In this document: positions 43,341 through 52,559 of the stretch, piece by piece
Layout: each line of letters begins with the position of its first letter
Numbering within the stretch: the first letter of the stretch is position 1
NCBI GenBank assembly: GCA_963575745.1
Contig: CAUYUJ010001747.1
Span: forward strand, 243,336 to 307,335
Length of the DNA stretch: 64,000 bases
Reading direction: 5' to 3'
From: Prorocentrum cordatum
Taxonomy: Eukaryota; Sar; Dinophyceae; Prorocentrales; Prorocentraceae
Notes under the pieces: model-generated
What the model saw: only the letters and a program-made list of their open reading frames with translations
What the model was told of the DNA's origin: nothing
The model's database searches: none
Translations under genes and position numbers: made by a program

Positions 43341-43553
43341 GGGTGTGTGCTCTCGGTGTTCGCTGGCAATGTGGTACATCGGAGCTGCCAGGTCATGCAA
43401 AGAGCTCAGTGTTCTGTATTTCGCGCGTGCTAGGTAAAGATCGAGGCAAGCAGCCTCCCGCCTGGTGCTGAAAACATATTTGGGCTGTCGCCTCATCGTC
43501 CTTCTGGCCCTCCTCCCTCTTCCTCGCCGCCTTTCCTCTTGCATTGAAATTTT
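43341..43553 (+). repeat. Split direct repeat B2
   Basis: Second copy of B1, same length, ending in TGCATTGAAAT; this is the inferred 3' end of the element. It is separated from A2 by about 45 bp. Confidence 0.85.
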
Positions 43554-43724
43554 TGTTGGATCGGAGGTTGGGGGGCGAGATCACAGCGGGACGGATACTC
43601 CCGACCGGGAAATCGTTTCGTTTCGTTCGTGTCGTGCGTGCGGGCAGTGCGAAAATGCGTGTGCGCGCGAATGAACCCGCCGCTGCTAGGGCGAAGGCAA
43701 GACAAATGATTATCCTCCGCCCGC

Positions 43725-44480
43725 CCGTCCGGCGGTGGCTCGCGGTGTCCCGTGGTGTCCCGTGGTGTCCGACGCTGCTAGGGCGAAGTCAAGACAAATG
43801 ATTCTCCCCCGCCCGCCGCCCGTCCGTCCGTCCGTCCGGTGGTGGCTCGCGGTGTCCCGCGCTGTCCCGTGGTGTCCTGTGGTGTCCCGTTGAGTGAGAT
43901 CGACAGTGAGATCGATAGTGATGTCGATCGTGGAATTGATAGTGAGAACGAGAGGGAGATCGATGTGGTGCCCCGAGGTGTCCCGTCGTGTCCCAAAAAG
44001 TCAGATCGATAGTGAGTTCGACGGGTGTCCCGTGGTGTCCCGCGGTGTCCCGTTGAATGAGATCGATAGCGAGATCGATAATGAGATCGATGTGGTGCCC
44101 CGAAGTGTCCCGTGGTGTCCCGTGCTTTCCCAAAAAAGAATCGATCGTGATATCGATAGTGATATCGACAGGTGTCCCGTGGTGTCCCGTTGAGTGAGAG
44201 AGATAGTGATATCGATAGTGAGATCGATGTGGTGTCCCGAGGTGTCCCGTGGTGTCCCGTGGTGTCATATGGTGTCCGTTGAGTGAAATCGATCGTGAGA
44301 TCGATCGTGATACCGATCGTGAGATCGAGAAGTGTCCCGCGGTGCCCCGTGGTGTCCCGTGGTGGCCCGTGGTGTCCCGTTGAGTGAGATCGATAATGGT
44401 ATCGATAGTGAGAGCGACAAGTGTCCCGTGGTGTCCCGTGGTGTCCCGTTGAGTGAGATCGATAGTAAGATCAATTGAGT
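43725..44480 (+). repeat. GTGTCCCGTGGTGTCCCG / GAGATCGATAGTGA array
   Basis: Two alternating short repeats: GGTGTCCCGTGGTGTCCCGT and runs of GAGATCGATAGTGATATCG, in a loose ~130-150 bp higher-order pattern. GATC occurs dozens of times. A minus frame (43789-44697, SRSISRSISLNG style) is a translation of it. Confidence 0.85.
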
Positions 44481-44544
44481 CAGATGTTGGTTCCCCCCCT
44501 CCCCCCCACAGAACCTCATTATCACCCGAAGGGTGGTCGTATAG

Positions 44545-44700
44545 TATTAATGTACATCCTGGTGAAGGTACCCTCATGTGTTCTGAGTGTTTCGGCCGGC
44601 GGAGGGTCTCGTGTTCTTGAGGGATGTTCTTGTGTCCTAGGTCCGACGGTACGCATTCTACCCCTAGGAGTTCAATCGACGCTGGGGAATCGGACACCCC
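44545..44700 (+). repeat. Repeat F, copy 2
   Basis: GGTACCCTCATGTGTTCTGA, TGTTCTTGAGGGATGTTCT, GTCCGACGGTACGCATTCTA and CAATCGACGCTGGGGAATCGG match 36505-36620 and 38100-38145. Confidence 0.65.
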
Positions 44701-44716
44701 CGCTGGTTTTAGGGAA

Positions 44717-44882
44717 CAAGCAACGACATAAACATAATAACTCGGAGGTCCGCGCAGGTTTCTCGGACCGGCGCTGGAGCCCCCAGGCGGCGCCTCCTGC
44801 CGCGCTCCGCGCGCCAGGGAGTTGGTGGTCCAGAGCCGATCCGAGGAATCCGCCCGGACCTCCGACTTCTTATGATTGCGAA
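44717..44882. mobile_element. Palindromic MITE-like element, copy 2
   Basis: The left arm is CAACGACATAAACATAATAA then CTCGGAGGTCCGCGCAGG ... GGCGCTGGAGC; the right arm is its reverse complement (GGTCCAGAGCCGATCCGAGG, CGCCCGGACCTCCGAC). The stem is about 60 bp with a GC-rich centre. It abuts the palindrome at 44881. Confidence 0.8.
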
Positions 44883-45228
44883 GCGAGAGCGCGATTCTTG
44901 AGTAACATGTGAGGAAGTCTCAGGCGGGAGGGGGGGTCCTGGCTAAATTGTGAGGAAGTATCCGGCGGGAGCCGTTGAATGCTCATTTCTGAAGAATAAT
45001 TATTGTTAATTCCCCCCGTCCGGTGCACCTTGTTTTTTTCGATTGAAGTGCCCTCTCCGGGGCTCGCACCCTTTTTTATCAGGGAAAGTCTTCAGGGTCA
45101 AACTCTGTCGTTGGCCCCCGGTTTACACCAACAACGGCTCCCGCCTGAGACTTCCTTACAATTTAGCCAGGACCCCCGCTCCCGCCCGAGACTTCCTCGC
45201 GTTTTATTCAGGAATCGCGCTCTCGCTT
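44881..45228. repeat. Palindrome with 162-bp core S, copy 1
   Basis: Arms 44881-44973 and 45136-45228 are reverse complements at about 85-90% (for example GGCTCCCGCC, CTTCCT.ACAATTTAGCCAGG, AATCGCGCTCTCGCTT). They surround a 162-bp core S. A closely similar core lies inverted in the second palindrome at 46232-46574, whose arms have a different sequence. The arm sequence continues rightward as a degenerate ~45-50 bp tandem repeat to about 45430. Confidence 0.85.
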
Positions 45229-46422
45229 GGGATTGCCTTAGAATTTATTCTCCGGGCGCTCTGGAGTCGCGCTCTCGCTGGAGACTTGCTTGCAATTTAC
45301 TGAAGAGTAGCGCCCTTGCGTTGGAATTTCTTGCAATTTACTCTAGCGCCGCGCTCCCGACACCCAGGCACCCAGGAGTCGCGCTCATGCTTAGGACTCC
45401 CTCACAGACCACATAGGAATCGGGATCTCGCTGCCCTTCGTGGCCCCGTTGCAGCCCTTCATGGCCCCCCTTGTTTCGTGGCCCCGTTGCAGCCCTTCGT
45501 GGCCCCTTCGCTGCCCTTCGTGGCCCCGTTGCAACCCCTCGTGGCCTCCTCGCTACCCTACGTGGCCCCGTTGCACTCCTTCGTGGCCCCCTCGCTTTGT
45601 TTCGTGGCCCCGTTGCAGCCCTTCGTGGCCCCCTCGTTGCCTTCGTGGCCCCGTCGCAGCCCTTCGTGGCCCCGTTGCAGCCCTTCGTGGCCCCCCTCGC
45701 TGCCCTTCGTGGCCCCGTTGCATCCCTTCGCGGCCCCCTCGCTGCCCTCCGTGGGCCCCATATGTGTATGCCCTTCGTGGCCCCCGCTCGTTCGAGCCCG
45801 TGGTGGCCCCATATGCATATGTCCTACGTGGCCCAGTTGCCAACCTCATTGGCCCCATCGTTGCCTTCTGTGGCCCCGCATTGTCTGCCCTTCGTGGCCC
45901 CCGCTCGTTCGCGCCCTTCGTTGCCCCATGCGCATTCCCTTCGTGTCCCCGCTGTTGCCCTTCGTGGCCTACTTCGTGTCCTTGTGGCTCTGCTGTCGTT
46001 CTCTTTCGCTCTCGCTTTCGCTCGTCGCCGTCATCGTCGTCGTCGCCGTCATCGTCGACGTCGTCGTCGTCGTGGTCGGTCCCCTGTCTGTCCCTCTTGG
46101 GGTCGGGTCGACGGTCCGCGGCCGCCCCGCCGATCAGCGCTGCCGCTGGCCACGCCGACGGTCCGCGGCCTCCCCGCCGCTTGCCGGGGCCCGGCCTGCA
46201 GGGAAGAAGGGTATACCCCCCAAAAGGGGTTCGATCGAAAACGAAGAGGGGGGGTATCGATGGTTTGGGAAATTGGCACTATTGGACACTCGAGCAGATA
46301 AGGGCGAACAATCTTAAACTTATTGTTGTTGGTGTAAACAGGGTACCAGGGGCCCAGTTTGAGCCTTGTGACTTTCCCGGGTAAAAGAACAGGGTGCGAG
46401 CCCCCGAGGAAGCACTTCAATT
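45042..46422. mobile_element. Inverted core repeats flanking a minisatellite
   Basis: The strongest inverted match between the two cores is 45042-45135 versus 46323-46422 (ATTGAAGTGC, CGGGGCTCGCACCCT, GGGAAAGTC, TTTACACCAACAAC), roughly 80% by eye. The enclosed 1.2 kb is non-coding repeat. This could be a non-autonomous element with inverted termini, but the palindromic arms just outside each core argue for something more complex. Confidence 0.55.
45430..45990 (+). repeat. CCCTTCGTGGCCCCGTTGCAG minisatellite
   Basis: About 22 units of 24-27 bp. All three plus frames are open (PFVAPLQ, LRGPVAA, SWPRCSP styles; frames of 333, 314 and 276 codons), so none is credible as a gene. A short (GTC)n tract follows at 46017-46085. 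Confidence 0.9.
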
Positions 46423-46574
46423 GAACAAGCAATGGTCCGCAGGGGGGATCAACAATATTTACTCTTCAGTAGTGGGAGTTCAATCATTTTAAGGCTGCTC
46501 GCTCTTATCTGCTCGAGTGGCATTCAACGTGTATTTCCCGAACCCTCGATCTCCGCCCTCTTCGTCTTCGGTCG
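46232..46574. repeat. Palindrome with ~165-bp core S, copy 2 (inverted core)
   Basis: Arms 46232-46320 and 46486-46574 are reverse complements (CTTATCTGCTCGAGTG, TTTCCC.AACC.TCGAT, CCCTCTTCGT.TTCG.TCG) around a core that is the reverse complement of S at 44974-45135. The arms share no evident similarity with those of copy 1. Confidence 0.85.
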
Positions 46575-46890
46575 TGCCGATTTTGGAGGACAGGCAATAG
46601 TGGAGTATGCGGTCTGCCACACGTGCTTTGGGGGCTTCCGCGCGGGTTGCGGGCACAATGAACCTTTCCGTTTTTGCGTTTTCCATGTTCGGTTTGATTT
46701 CGTTTTTTTTGTGGGGGGGGGGGGCAGGGAAGCGGTGGGAGTGGGTGGGGTTGGGGGAAAGGTCCCAGGGGGGGAAGAAAACACGAATCCCCTAGCTGGG
46801 ATGTTAGCAATAAGTTCTAAACTTAGGAACTTACACTTACGATCCAGACGGCATAAGTAAGAAATTATGCATGCCAACGAGATCGGCCGT
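46575..46890. other. Spacer, no gene seen
   Basis: Contains a G-run at about 46711-46722; otherwise nothing recognised before the satellite. Confidence 0.4.
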
Positions 46891-49215
46891 TGACCGTATA
46901 TGAAATCAGTTGAAATCGCTGGTATGTTCGAAACCACGCGTTTTTTTCTCTTGTCGGGCTGCGCTCGGTTTTCGAACTTGTGCATTTTTTTTGGGGTGAG
47001 ACTTGACGACGTGCGCAGCCTTCTTTGATAGGAAACCGACGAGCTGCGCAATCTTTTCCGCTTCGTCTGGCTTTTTGGAAGAGATTTGGCGACTTGTGCA
47101 GTTTATGAATTGGGCACCGACAAGTTGTGCAACCTTTTTCGTTTTTGTGTTGTCGGGCCTGGCTCGTTTTTCGAAGTTGTGCAATTATTTCGAAATTGAA
47201 TTGACGACTTGTGCAGCTTTTTGATTGGGAACCGGCGAGTTGTGCAACTTTGTTCGTTTTGTCGGCCCGGGCTCGGTTTTCGACGTTGCGCAATTTTTTA
47301 CAAAAATAATTGTCGATTTGTCAAATTTTTTTGATGGGGAACCGACGGGTTGTACAACCTTTTCCATTTTGTTGGGTCGGTTTCGGTATTCGAATTTGTG
47401 CAACTTTTTTTGAAAGAGAACTGACGATTTGTGCAGCTTGTTTGATTGGGACCCGACAGGTTGTGCAACCTTTTCCGTTTTGTCGGGTCCGGCTCGGTTT
47501 TCGAAGTTGTGCAACTTTTTGGAAAGATAATTGACGACTTGTGCAGCTTTCTTGATGGGAACCGACGTAATGTGCAACCTTTTTCGTTTTATCGGGCCGG
47601 GTTCGGTTTTCGAAGTTGTGCAATTTCTTGGAAAGAGAATTGACGACTTTGCCGCTTTTTTGATTGGGAGCCGACGGGTTGCTCAATTTAGTTTAGTCGG
47701 GCCGGGCTCGGTTTCCGAACTTGTGCAGTTTTTTGGAAAGAAAACTGATGACTTCTGCAGCTCTTTAGCTTGGGAACCCACGGGGTGCGCAACCTGTTTC
47801 GTTTTGTCGGGCCGCGCTCGGTTTTCGAACTTAATTCTCTTGAAAAAAGAATTGGCGGTTTGTGCAGCTTCTCTGATTGTAAACCGACGGTTTGTGCAAT
47901 CTGTTTCGTTGTGTCGGGCCGGGCTCGGTTTTCGAAGTTGCGCAGTTTTTTGACCGAGAATTGACGACTTGTGCAACTTTTGTTGATGAGGAATCGACGA
48001 CCTGGGCAACTTTTTGTTCCGCTTTGTCGGACCAGGATATTTTTTGATGTTGTGCAGCTTTTCTGGAAGACAATCGACGACTTGTGCAGCTTTTTGATTG
48101 GGAACCGACGGGTTGTGCAACCTGTTTCGTTTTGTCGGGCCGGGCTCGATTTTCGAAGTTGTGCAGCGTTTTTGATAGAGAACTGACGACTTGCGCAGCC
48201 TTTTTGATTGGGAACCGACGAGTTGTGCAATCCTCGACGTTTTGTCGGGTCGTTCTCGGTTTTCGAATGTGCGCAGTTTTTTGAAAGAGAATTGATGACT
48301 TGCGGAGTTTTTTTTTGTGGGAACTGACGGGTTGTGCAACATTTTCCGTTTTTGTCGGGCCGGGCTCGGTTTTCGAAGTTGTGCAATTTCGTTGAAAGAG
48401 AATTGACGACTTGTGCAGTGTTTCATTGGGAGTCGACGGGTTGTGCAACCTTTTTCGTTTTGTCGTGCCGGGCTCGATTGTCAATTTTGTGTCATTTGTT
48501 TGAGAGAGAATCGACGACTTGTACATTTTTTTGATGCGGAACCGACGAGTCGTGCAACCTTTTCGTTTTGTCGGGTCGGACTCGGCTTCCGAGCGTGTGC
48601 AACTGTGTTGAAAGAGAATTGACGACTTGTGCAGCTTTTTGATTCGGAGTCGATGGGACATGCGAGTTTTTGTCTTGTTGTTGGTCCTGGCTAGTTTTTC
48701 GAATTTGCGCAGCTGTTTGAAAGTGAGTTGACGACCTGCGCATCTTTCTTGAGTGGGAACCGATGGGTTGTGTAACCTTTTCCGTTTTGTCGGGCCAGGT
48801 TCGGTCTTCGAATTTTTGCAACTTTTTGGAAAGAGAGTTGACGACTGGTGCAGTTTTTTGATTGGGAATCGACGAGTTGGGCAACCTGGTTCGTTTTGTC
48901 GGGCCAGGGTCGGCTGTCGAATTTGCGCAGATTTGTCGATCGAGAATTGATTATTTGTGCGGCGTTTATGATCGGGAACCGAAGAATTGCGCAACCTTTT
49001 CCGGTTTTGTCGGGCCGGGCTCGGTTTTCGAATTTGTGCAGCTTGTTTAAAAGAGAATTGGCGACATTTGCAGCTCTTTTGATGGGGAACCGACGAGTTG
49101 TGCAACCTTCGTCGTTTTGTTGGTTCGGGCTCGGTTTCTGAACTTGCGCAACTTTTTGATGGAGAACTGACGACGCATGCAGTTTTTTTGATTGGGGCCC
49201 GACGAGTCGGCAAGC
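46891..49215. repeat. ~110-bp satellite, about 21 copies
   Basis: Units of 109-111 bp, each with TTGTGCAGCTTTTTGATTGG, GAACCGACGGGTTGTGCAAC and TCGGGCCGGGCTCGGTTTTC (for example starts at 48081 and 48191). Since 110 is not a multiple of three, a minus-strand frame cycles through three different peptides every 330 bp. It still stays open for up to 494 codons (47831-49315; SILFQK.CTTSKTEPGPTKR style). The composition is AT-richer than its surroundings. Confidence 0.95.
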
Positions 49216-49319
49216 GACTGGTCCGTCTGCTAGCGCGGCTCGCCCGCCGCCTGGCAGACCGGCCGTTCGCGTTGGGGGCCGTCTTGGAGCGGGGAGGCCG
49301 ATGTCCCTCGATCATTGTT

Positions 49320-49331
49320 GGTGCTCTCTCT

Positions 49332-49375
<44 letters not shown>
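49320..49375 (+). repeat. (CT)n microsatellite
   Basis: A TC/CT run immediately after the end of the satellite. Confidence 0.9.
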
Positions 49376-49448
49376 GCAGGCCCTCTGGCTCGAGGCCTGG
49401 ACCTCTGCAGAGGGCCGTGCGCATGGGCGAAGCCGTGTACCGCGTTGC

Positions 49449-50108
49449 TTGTCCCGTTCGCAGTGCGATGTAGTGCTTGGCCGGCCCCCGGGCCAGGGGC
49501 CCTCGGCGCGCGCGCTCGTATGCGCGAGGTGGGCCATGGATGGAGTTCTCGGTGAGCCCGCAGAGACTCTTCTGGATTCGGAGCGGGTCGCTCGTAGAAT
49601 GGAGACTGGGGCGCGGGGGCGGGGCGTTCGTGGAGAGGCGGCCCGCGGGGCTGAGACCGAAAAGCTGCCATGGGGGGCTGCTGCGGGCGCGCCTTCCCCA
49701 GCCCACGTGGTGAGCGAGGTAGCGACGCAGGCGCGAGCGAACGAAGTGGTCAACAACTTGGTGTTCATGTTTTGTCGCAGACATCACGCGCCCACTCGGG
49801 CCGCTTTCTTGGCGACGGCCCCACTTGCCGAACCCGACCCTGAGAAGGAACACCAGGGTAGCACTTTTGGCGTGGTCCGCGGCGCAGGAGGAGACCATTT
49901 CGCGCCGCTGGACACCCGCAGGCACCGCGTGCGCACAGGCGGATGGGGGCAGACGCCTCGACGGGCGACCGGATGGGGGCAGTGCTGCGCAAGGTGGTAT
50001 CTTGGACGCGCTGGTGCCTTCCATGGGTTGTTCACCAGAGCACGTGGACATGTCTTGTGCTATGAATTGCAAAAGCGGCGGTCGACGTCGAGGCTGACGT
50101 GGCGGTAG
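49449..50108 (+). CDS. Unassigned plus-strand ORF
   Basis: 220 codons with mixed composition (VVSEVATQARANEVVNNLVF, then Arg/Gly-rich sequence). No domain is recognised, and an overlapping minus frame of 280 codons exists, so coding is uncertain. It may be part of the same decayed ORF chain as 50194-50841 and 51511-52212. Confidence 0.25.
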   Translation: MSRSQCDVVLGRPPGQGPSARALVCARWAMDGVLGEPAETLLDSERVARRMETGARGRGVRGEAARGAETEKLPWGAAAGAPSPAHVVSEVATQARANEVVNNLVFMFCRRHHAPTRAAFLATAPLAEPDPEKEHQGSTFGVVRGAGGDHFAPLDTRRHRVRTGGWGQTPRRATGWGQCCARWYLGRAGAFHGLFTRARGHVLCYELQKRRSTSRLTWR

Positions 50109-50193
50109 TGCGCGCCGCGTCTCGATTCTATCCTGACCACCCAGGCCTTCCTGGGGCTTCGCTGCAGCTTCCTGGTGATTTCCCTCGCGCAGA

Positions 50194-50841
50194 GTGGGGG
50201 CCCTTGGCTGGGGGGGCCGAGGGGCTCCCGTGCGAGGCGCTCCGAAATTGCATGAAGCTGTTTCCTCTGACGAGGCGGGCGCAAGAGAACCCGCCTCGAG
50301 CCGCGGACGCGGGGGCGCTGCTGGAGCGGCGCCCGGCGGGCGCCGCGGCCGAAGAGAGGGGGGCGAGGCAGGGCGGCAACGCGGCGACGTGGTTTGCGTC
50401 GCCAGGCCCGCGCCGCGGCCGAAGCAGCTCCGCGTGATCAGCGATTCCGCGGACAGCCCCGACGCGAAGGCGCGGCCGGGGCCACGTAGGACACGGAAGA
50501 AGTGCTACCTGACAGCGGACCCGGCGGCTGGGATCCGCGAGCTGGCCGCGGCGGCGCGTGCGAAGTGGCCTGGGGCCCCCCCTGTCTCGTTGAATTCTGC
50601 AGAGGAGATCTCGTCCTTCCAGGTGGCCTTGATAGACGTATCCAAGAGGCTTGCGCCATTCGAGAAGTCCCTGGTGAGGCCTTCGAGGGCCTCTCGGGGG
50701 GCCGTCTGGGGGCTTCCTGGCGCTGGTGCTACTGGTGCTGGTGCTACTGGTGTTGCTTCCTGGCGCTGCTGCTGGTGCGTCTGCTCGTCCTGCTGCGTCT
50801 GCTGCGTCCTGCGTTCCACTTCTCAATCTCAGAGAGATTGA
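50194..50841 (+). CDS. Unassigned plus-strand ORF
   Basis: 216 codons. The middle (about 50400-50690) looks protein-like: RPKQLRVISDSADSPDAKAR, YLTADPAAGIRELAAAARAK, VSLNSAEEISSFQVALIDVS. The end is a degenerate GCTGCTGGTGCG-type repeat giving Cys/Ala runs. No family is recognised. Confidence 0.3.
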   Translation: MGALGWGGRGAPVRGAPKLHEAVSSDEAGAREPASSRGRGGAAGAAPGGRRGRREGGEAGRQRGDVVCVARPAPRPKQLRVISDSADSPDAKARPGPRRTRKKCYLTADPAAGIRELAAAARAKWPGAPPVSLNSAEEISSFQVALIDVSKRLAPFEKSLVRPSRASRGAVWGLPGAGATGAGATGVASWRCCWCVCSSCCVCCVLRSTSQSQRD

Positions 50842-51510
50842 AGGTAGTGCGACCAGTCCTGTAACCTCTTGAGGACAAGGTCCCAGATGGTTGGCAGGAT
50901 ACTGCTGCTGGTGGCGCTGGCGTTGCTGGTTCTGCTGCTGCTGCTGCGGGCGCCCCGCCTGTTCCGTTGGGATTCCCCGCGCGCCTCGTCGCCCCCGATG
51001 ACCGGGCGCCGGCGGGTTCGGGGCCCAACTGCTGAACGCAGACAGATACGCGCCGCGATGGCAAAGCCGAAAGCTCGCGCGGAGCCGCGCCGCGTCTCGA
51101 GCGGCCGCCGCGACCGGCCCGCGCGTCATGGACCCGCGGAGCGTGTCGCCCGACATGAAGGGAGGGCTGGACAAGCCCCCCGCGACGCTGAGGCGGCCAA
51201 CGCTGGCAGACTCTGTCGGCGCCCACCCCTCCCCGTGGAGCATGGCGCCCATATGCCTCGCGGCAGCGCTCCCCGCCGCGCCGGCTCAGCAGCGCGAGCG
51301 CTCGCCGGAGGAGGAGGGGGGTGGGGGGGGGGGAGAGGACGTGGAGGAGGAGGAGGAGGCTTCCCAGGCCGCATTGAAGCTTTTTTGACACTGCCAGGGC
51401 CGACCAGGCCGTCTTGACCGTCTCGGGGCCACCCTGGCCGTCTTGATGCAGAAACTACGCCATGCAGCTCGCAGGCACTCTCATGCGCCACTGCCTCGCG
51501 CGCACTGCGG

Positions 51511-52212
51511 ATGCTGTCGGTGGACGAGCTTGGGCGCGGGCGCAACGAACGCCCCTTCGACCTGGCCCGCCTGGCCGGGGAGTTCCAGGGCCGGCGCGGG
51601 TTCCCACCTCGCCCCGCCCTACTGTTGAAGATGCTAGCCAAGGGCGACGGCGACGGGGCAGGCGGCCAGCTGGCAGAGGGGGCGCCTGCGTCCGGACCTG
51701 AGGCCAAGAAAACCCGGCTAAGGCCCCCGCCGCCGCTGTCGGTGGAGAGCGCGGGCGGCAACGACGGCGCGAAGCAGGGCGGGGTCGGCGCCGGGGCGGA
51801 GATCGCGGGCAACAGCGGCGGCGCTGAGGGGGGGCACGACGGCGCGGAGGCGGAGAAGAACAGGGGGCGCGAGGAGGGGAACGCCAGCGTGAAAGAGGGC
51901 GACGGCGGCGCGGAGGACGTCGCCGACGTGGGCGAGGAAGAGGGCGAGGACGTCGTGGGCGACGAATGCAACGCCCTGGGCCGCTCGCTCCGCGCCGCGA
52001 CGGCGGCGCGGGCGCGCCCGGTGACGGCGGTCCAGGAGGGCGACATGAGGGCGGCCAATTTGGCAAAGAATGACGTCAATCGGGTGAAGACCGACGTGGG
52101 TCAGCTGCGCGTGCGCCAGGTGCGTCGGTTCCCCGCCCGCCCGGGGCCCGCGCGAAAGCTGGCCCCGAGACGTTGCGCGGCGGGCTGCCTCGCAAGAGCA
52201 CCCGAGGCGTGA
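51511..52212 (+). CDS. Unassigned plus-strand ORF, acidic and Gly/Ala-rich
   Basis: 234 codons. An N-terminal ordered-looking part (LSVDELGRGRNERPFDLARL, FPPRPALLLKMLAKGDG) precedes a long Gly/Glu/Ala-rich acidic stretch and a basic tail. Another fragment at 51128-51388 (MDPRSVSPDMKGGLDKPPAT) precedes it in a different register. It may be a gag-like relic; there is no motif to prove it. Confidence 0.3.
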   Translation: MLSVDELGRGRNERPFDLARLAGEFQGRRGFPPRPALLLKMLAKGDGDGAGGQLAEGAPASGPEAKKTRLRPPPPLSVESAGGNDGAKQGGVGAGAEIAGNSGGAEGGHDGAEAEKNRGREEGNASVKEGDGGAEDVADVGEEEGEDVVGDECNALGRSLRAATAARARPVTAVQEGDMRAANLAKNDVNRVKTDVGQLRVRQVRRFPARPGPARKLAPRRCAAGCLARAPEA

Positions 52213-52269
52213 ACGCCATCTAGCGGCCCGCGGCTCGACTCGCCGCCGTGCCCGGGCTGTGGTTCTGAA

Positions 52270-52490
52270 CGCATGTGCGCATATCTATTATGCATGCGCA
52301 TGCAGACATTATACGTATACGTATACATATACGAACAAGTGTGTATATACACATGTATGTTTATATTTATACACATAATATGTGTATATAAATATGCGCG
52401 TTTGTGATTTTATATGTAGGTGTGTATGCATATATACGTACATACATACATGCATACATACAAATGTACGTGCGTACTATAATGCGGAGT
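52270..52490. repeat. AT-rich TATACATA/TACGTA tract
   Basis: A sharp AT-rich island of alternating purine-pyrimidine steps (ATACGTATACGTATACATAT) in otherwise GC-rich DNA. No gene. Confidence 0.85.
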
Positions 52491-52559
52491 ACCTTTGCGC
52501 ACGCAAAAACTGATATGCCCAGATTGCGGGCGCGCGGCGCGGCGCGAGTCGAGGGCGCC

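Larger units (their letters stand above)
38196..43553 (+). mobile_element. Ngaro/PAT-like tyrosine-recombinase retrotransposon (decayed)
   Basis: A 5.36-kb element with split direct repeats in the order A1 (38196-38349), coding region, B1 (42934-43146), A2 (43146-43295), B2 (43341-43553). B1 and A2 abut, which is the diagnostic arrangement of PAT/Ngaro elements, where it allows a circular intermediate to be rebuilt. The interior carries, in order, remnants of gag/RT, a methyltransferase-like domain, RNase H and a tyrosine recombinase, all on the plus strand. Frames change at least five times, so it is dead as a protein-coding element. No target duplication was looked for because this class integrates by recombination. 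Confidence 0.8.

Noticed and set aside
44974-45135. Core S as a spliceosomal snRNA, spliced-leader or tRNA gene
   Set aside because: It was compared from memory with U1, U2, U4, U5, U6 and the dinoflagellate spliced leader; no diagnostic stretch (for example GCCATTTTGGCTCAAG) is present.
45316-46384. Three overlapping ~300-codon plus ORFs
   Set aside because: All three frames are open over the same minisatellite, so none shows coding-specific constraint.
49230-50072. 280-codon minus ORF
   Set aside because: It crosses the (CT)n microsatellite (giving an Arg-Glu run), and its plus-strand counterpart looks more protein-like.
50128-51252. 374-codon minus ORF
   Set aside because: Composition is that of GC-rich antisense with Gln/Ala runs from a CTG/CTGCTG repeat, and the plus strand holds more protein-like segments.
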